Below, piece by piece: positions 59,809 to 62,670 of a stretch of 62,670 bases of DNA (positions within the stretch are counted from its first letter, which is position 1; each line of letters opens with the position of its first letter). The notes under the pieces were generated by a model. It saw nothing but the letters and a program-made list of their open reading frames with translations, was not told the origin of the DNA and searched no databases. This DNA comes from Elusimicrobiota bacterium (GTDB lineage Bacteria > Elusimicrobiota > Elusimicrobia > UBA1565 > UBA9628). The stretch is taken from NCBI GenBank assembly GCA_016191335.1, contig JACPOW010000107.1, positions 1 through 62,670 on the forward strand. The letters are read 5' to 3'. Position numbers and translations under genes: made by a program.

Positions 59809-60210
59809 ATGCTCGACCCGAAGAAATTGAAGTACATGAAGTCCCACGAGTGGCTGGACCTGCAGGGCGACGCGGGCACGGTCGGCATCTCCGACCATGC
59901 GCAGAAGGAGATCACGGACGTGGTCTTCGTCGAGCCCCCGAAGGTCGGCCGCAAGGTCAAGCAGGGCGAGGCGTGCTGCGTCGTCGAGTCGGTGAAGGCC
60001 GCCTTCGACATCTACGCCCCCGTCTCCGGCGAGGTCACCGCGGTGAACGCCGACGTGGTGAAGGACCCCTCCCTCGTCAACGCCGAGGCCTTCGGCAAGG
60101 GCTGGCTGTTCAAGCTCAAGGCGTCCGCTCCCGACGAGGCGGCGAAGCTCATGACCGAGGCGGCGTACGAGGAGTTCCTGAAAGCCGAGGCCGCCCATGG
60201 AAGCCACTAA
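59809..60210 (+). CDS. gcvH: Glycine cleavage system lipoyl carrier (H protein)
   Basis: 133 residues. Lipoyl domain with the attachment Lys in [18 protein letters not shown] and the family tail [16 protein letters not shown] lies before ATG 59809. Carries the aminomethyl group between GcvP and GcvT. The last 14 bases overlap the gcvP start, implying coupled translation in T-H-P order. Confidence 0.95.
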   Translation: MLDPKKLKYMKSHEWLDLQGDAGTVGISDHAQKEITDVVFVEPPKVGRKVKQGEACCVVESVKAAFDIYAPVSGEVTAVNADVVKDPSLVNAEAFGKGWLFKLKASAPDEAAKLMTEAAYEEFLKAEAAHGSH

Positions 60211-62670
60211 GGAGAGAGCCACGAAGACCTCCCTTCCTCCCGCCGACGATTTCTCCCGCCGCCACATCGGCTCCGGCGCCGCCGACCAGGCGGCGATGCT
60301 CGCCGCGCTCGGCCGCCCGTCGCTCGACGCCCTGATCGACGCGGTCGTGCCTCCGGCGATACGCCTCAAGAAGGCCCTCGACCTTCCGGCCGCCGCGTCC
60401 GAGGCCGAGGCTTTGAAGGAACTGCGGGCGCTGGCCGCCCGCAACCAGGTGTGGCGCTCGTACCTCGGGCAGGGCTACCACGACACCGTGACGCCGCCGG
60501 TGATCCTCCGCGAGATACTGGAGAACGCGGGCTGGTACACCGCCTACACCCCCTATCAGCCCGAGATCGCGCAGGGGCGTCTCGAGGCGTTGCTGAATTT
60601 TCAGACGTTAATAATCGATCTGACAGGCCTGCCCGTCGCCAACGCGTCGTTGCTCGACGAAGGCACCGCCGCGGCGGAGGCCATGGCGATATGTCTTCAC
60701 GCCAGCGAGGACCCCGCGGGCAGGGTGTTCTTCGTCTCGAGCGAGTGCCATCCCCAGACCATCGAAGTCGTCAAAACCCGCGCCACGCCGCTAGGCGTGA
60801 CCGTGCTGGTCGGAGACGAGTCCCAGATATCCGGCAAGAAGCTGTTGGGCGCGTTGGTCCAGTACCCCGACACCCGCGGAGCGGTCAAGGATTGGTCCAA
60901 GTTCGCGGACGCCGTTCACGCCGCCGGGGGCCAGTTGGTCGTGGCGGCGGATCTGTTGGCCTTGACCCTGTTCAAGGCCCCGGGCGAGTTCGGCGCGGAC
61001 ATCGCGGTCGGCTCCACCCAGCGCTTCGGCGTGCCTCTCGGGTTCGGCGGGCCGCACGCGGCGTATCTTTCCGTGAAAGAAGCGTTCCAGCGGCGCATCC
61101 CGGGGCGCATCATCGGGGTGTCGAAGGACTCGCACGGGAAGCCGGCGCTGCGGCTGGCCCTGCAGACGCGGGAGCAGCACATCCGGCGCGAGAAGGCGAC
61201 GAGCAACGTGTGCACGGCGCAGGTGCTTCTCGCCGTGATCGCGGGCATGTATGCCGTGTACCACGGACCGGAAGGGCTCACCCGCATCGCCCTTCGTGTG
61301 CGCGCGTTGGCGCAGAAATTAAGAAACGGATTGAACGAATTGGGCGTGGATACGGGTACCGACATAGTGTTCGATACCATACATGCTCGCGTCGCCTCCG
61401 GCGACGCGGGGAAAATAAGAACGGCGGCGGAAGCGAAGAAGATCAACCTTCGTTTTTACGGCAACGGAGTGGTGATCTCTTTGGACGAGGCCACAACGGA
61501 AACGGATGTGGCCGACATATTGACCGCCTTCGGCGGTCGAACGGCGACGGATGGACCGAGCGTCGAGATACCCGCCAACCTTAAGAGAACCTCCAAGTTC
61601 TTGACCCACAAAGTTTTTTCCGAACACCGTTCGGAAACCGAGATGTTGAGGTACTTGCGCAAGCTCGAGGGGAAGGACCTGTCGCTTGTGCACTCGATGA
61701 TCCCTCTCGGTTCGTGCACCATGAAGCTCAACGCGGCTTCTGAAATGCTTCCCGTCACTTGGCCCGAGTTCGGAAAGATGCACCCCTTCGTTCCCGCCGA
61801 TCAAGCCGCGGGATATCGAGAGATGACCTCTCAGCTCGAGAAGTGGCTCGCGGAGATCACCGGCTTCGCCGCCGTCAGCCTTCAACCCAATGCCGGTTCT
61901 CAGGGCGAGTACGCCGGTCTGTTGGCCATCCGCGCGGCGCAGAACGCCCGCGGCCAGGCGCACCGCAAGACCTGCCTGATCCCGGTCTCCGCGCACGGCA
62001 CCAACCCGGCGTCGGCGGCGATGGCGGGGATGAGCATCGTCACCGTCGCGTGCCTCGAGGACGGCGACATCGACCTGGCCGACCTCAAGAAGAAGGCGGA
62101 CGAGCACGCGAAGGACCTGGCGTGCCTGATGGTCACCTACCCCTCGACCCACGGCGTCTTCGAGGAAGGCATCAAGGAAGTCTGCTCGATCGTCCACGGT
62201 CATGGCGGGTTCGTGTACATGGACGGCGCGAACATGAACGCGCAGGTCGGCCTGTGCCGCCCCGGCGACATCGGCGCGGACGTCTGCCACCTGAACCTGC
62301 ACAAGACCTTCTGCATCCCTCACGGCGGCGGCGGGCCCGGCATGGGCCCGATCGGCGTGGTCAAGGAGCTCGCGCCCTTCCTGCCCGGCTCGAAGGACGT
62401 GTCTGCCGTTTCGTCGGCGCCGTTCGGCTCGGCCTCGATCCTGCCCATCTCGTGGATGTACATAAGAATGATGGGCCCCGACGGTTTGGCCAACGCGACG
62501 AAGAACGCGATACTCAACGCGAACTACATCGCCAAGCGCCTCGACGCCCACTTCCCCGTCCTTTATAAGGGGAGGAACGGCCTGGTGGCGCACGAGTGCA
62601 TCGTCGATCCCCGCGCGCTCACGGCCGCGGCGGACGTGGTCGTGGCTGATCTCGCGACACGCCGGATGGC
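60197..62670 (+). CDS. gcvP: Glycine dehydrogenase (decarboxylating), single-chain P protein, 3' end beyond window
   Basis: About 824 residues visible, open at the right edge. Start ATG 60197 inside the end of gcvH. P1-type half: [52 protein letters not shown]2-type half: [41 protein letters not shown], and the PLP Lys in [18 protein letters not shown]. Decarboxylates glycine on PLP and passes methylamine to GcvH. Both halves are in one chain (separate gcvPA/gcvPB is the alternative in many bacteria). Codon usage between about 60600 and 61800 is visibly less GC-biased than at either end. Confidence 0.95.
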   Translation, partial: MEATKERATKTSLPPADDFSRRHIGSGAADQAAMLAALGRPSLDALIDAVVPPAIRLKKALDLPAAASEAEALKELRALAARNQVWRSYLGQGYHDTVTPPVILREILENAGWYTAYTPYQPEIAQGRLEALLNFQTLIIDLTGLPVANASLLDEGTAAAEAMAICLHASEDPAGRVFFVSSECHPQTIEVVKTRATPLGVTVLVGDESQISGKKLLGALVQYPDTRGAVKDWSKFADAVHAAGGQLVVAADLLALTLFKAPGEFGADIAVGSTQRFGVPLGFGGPHAAYLSVKEAFQRRIPGRIIGVSKDSHGKPALRLALQTREQHIRREKATSNVCTAQVLLAVIAGMYAVYHGPEGLTRIALRVRALAQKLRNGLNELGVDTGTDIVFDTIHARVASGDAGKIRTAAEAKKINLRFYGNGVVISLDEATTETDVADILTAFGGRTATDGPSVEIPANLKRTSKFLTHKVFSEHRSETEMLRYLRKLEGKDLSLVHSMIPLGSCTMKLNAASEMLPVTWPEFGKMHPFVPADQAAGYREMTSQLEKWLAEITGFAAVSLQPNAGSQGEYAGLLAIRAAQNARGQAHRKTCLIPVSAHGTNPASAAMAGMSIVTVACLEDGDIDLADLKKKADEHAKDLACLMVTYPSTHGVFEEGIKEVCSIVHGHGGFVYMDGANMNAQVGLCRPGDIGADVCHLNLHKTFCIPHGGGGPGMGPIGVVKELAPFLPGSKDVSAVSSAPFGSASILPISWMYIRMMGPDGLANATKNAILNANYIAKRLDAHFPVLYKGRNGLVAHECIVDPRALTAAADVVVADLATRRM

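Noticed and set aside
62400..62670. Apparent truncation of gcvP
   Set aside because: The frame is open to the last base. The missing end is due to the window edge, not a mutation.

Overview
This 62.7 kb window is about 70 percent GC and densely coded. It looks like a chromosome segment from a didermic bacterium, most likely a high-GC member of the Elusimicrobiota. That assignment is inference. It rests on a LpxL/HtrB-type acyltransferase, an LpxD-like hexapeptide acyltransferase, an OmpA/Pal-type lipoprotein, several beta-barrel proteins ending in Phe, a pseudopilin-like domain of the type I associate with Elusimicrobia, and many exported proteins with a signal peptide followed by a long Ala/Pro-rich spacer. 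There is one tRNA (Pro-UGG, no encoded CCA), no rRNA, no CRISPR array, no insertion sequence and no gene-free stretch above 300 bases.

Layout. 1-6506: partial tsaC-type gene, PAP2 phosphatase, two secreted proteins (one with HExxH), a two-domain polyphosphate:AMP phosphotransferase and a second HExxH protein. 6512-9247: divergent CNT nucleoside transporter and MFS transporter. 9226-17565: an ATP-grasp/MFS fusion, a nitrilase-like protein, a small secreted protein and an exported-looking Lon-family protease. 17713-25894: acyltransferase, OmpA-like lipoprotein, tRNA-Pro, TPR protein, an SPFH operon ending in a 2H phosphoesterase and a third HExxH protein, then small genes. 25502-32744 (minus strand): sdhCAB, an RF-like rescue factor, a DUF2079 protein, a receptor-type Ser/Thr kinase and a DUF2203 protein, closely packed. 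32874-40433: pseudopilin-like protein, a three-gene cluster (AurF-like diiron oxygenase, carrier protein, SerRS-like ligase), LpxD-like protein, solute-binding protein, nth and an HNH endonuclease. 40333-49533 (minus strand): amidase operon, TIKI/TraB-like protein, HExxH barrel protein and murC. 49534-58626: C39/SH3/NlpC peptidase, ferredoxin, outer-membrane protein, hydrolase, two small lipoproteins, barrel-LysM protein, receiver/beta-propeller fusion and PilZ-like protein. 58686-62670: gcvT, gcvH and gcvP (cut by the window edge).

Two window-wide patterns stand out. First, most genes that open a transcription unit have a sigma70-like -10 hexamer ending 5-8 bases before the start codon, which predicts leaderless mRNAs; genes with a longer 5' leader carry a Shine-Dalgarno sequence instead. 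Second, enzymes that are normally cytoplasmic (Lon, ATP-grasp) carry an export-type leader and an Ala/Pro-rich tether, as do a TIKI-like and an HExxH protein.

The best candidates for an undescribed system are the diiron oxygenase / carrier protein / amino acid:[carrier protein] ligase cluster (33945-35957) and the single-chain ATP-grasp ligase plus MFS exporter (9226-12291).
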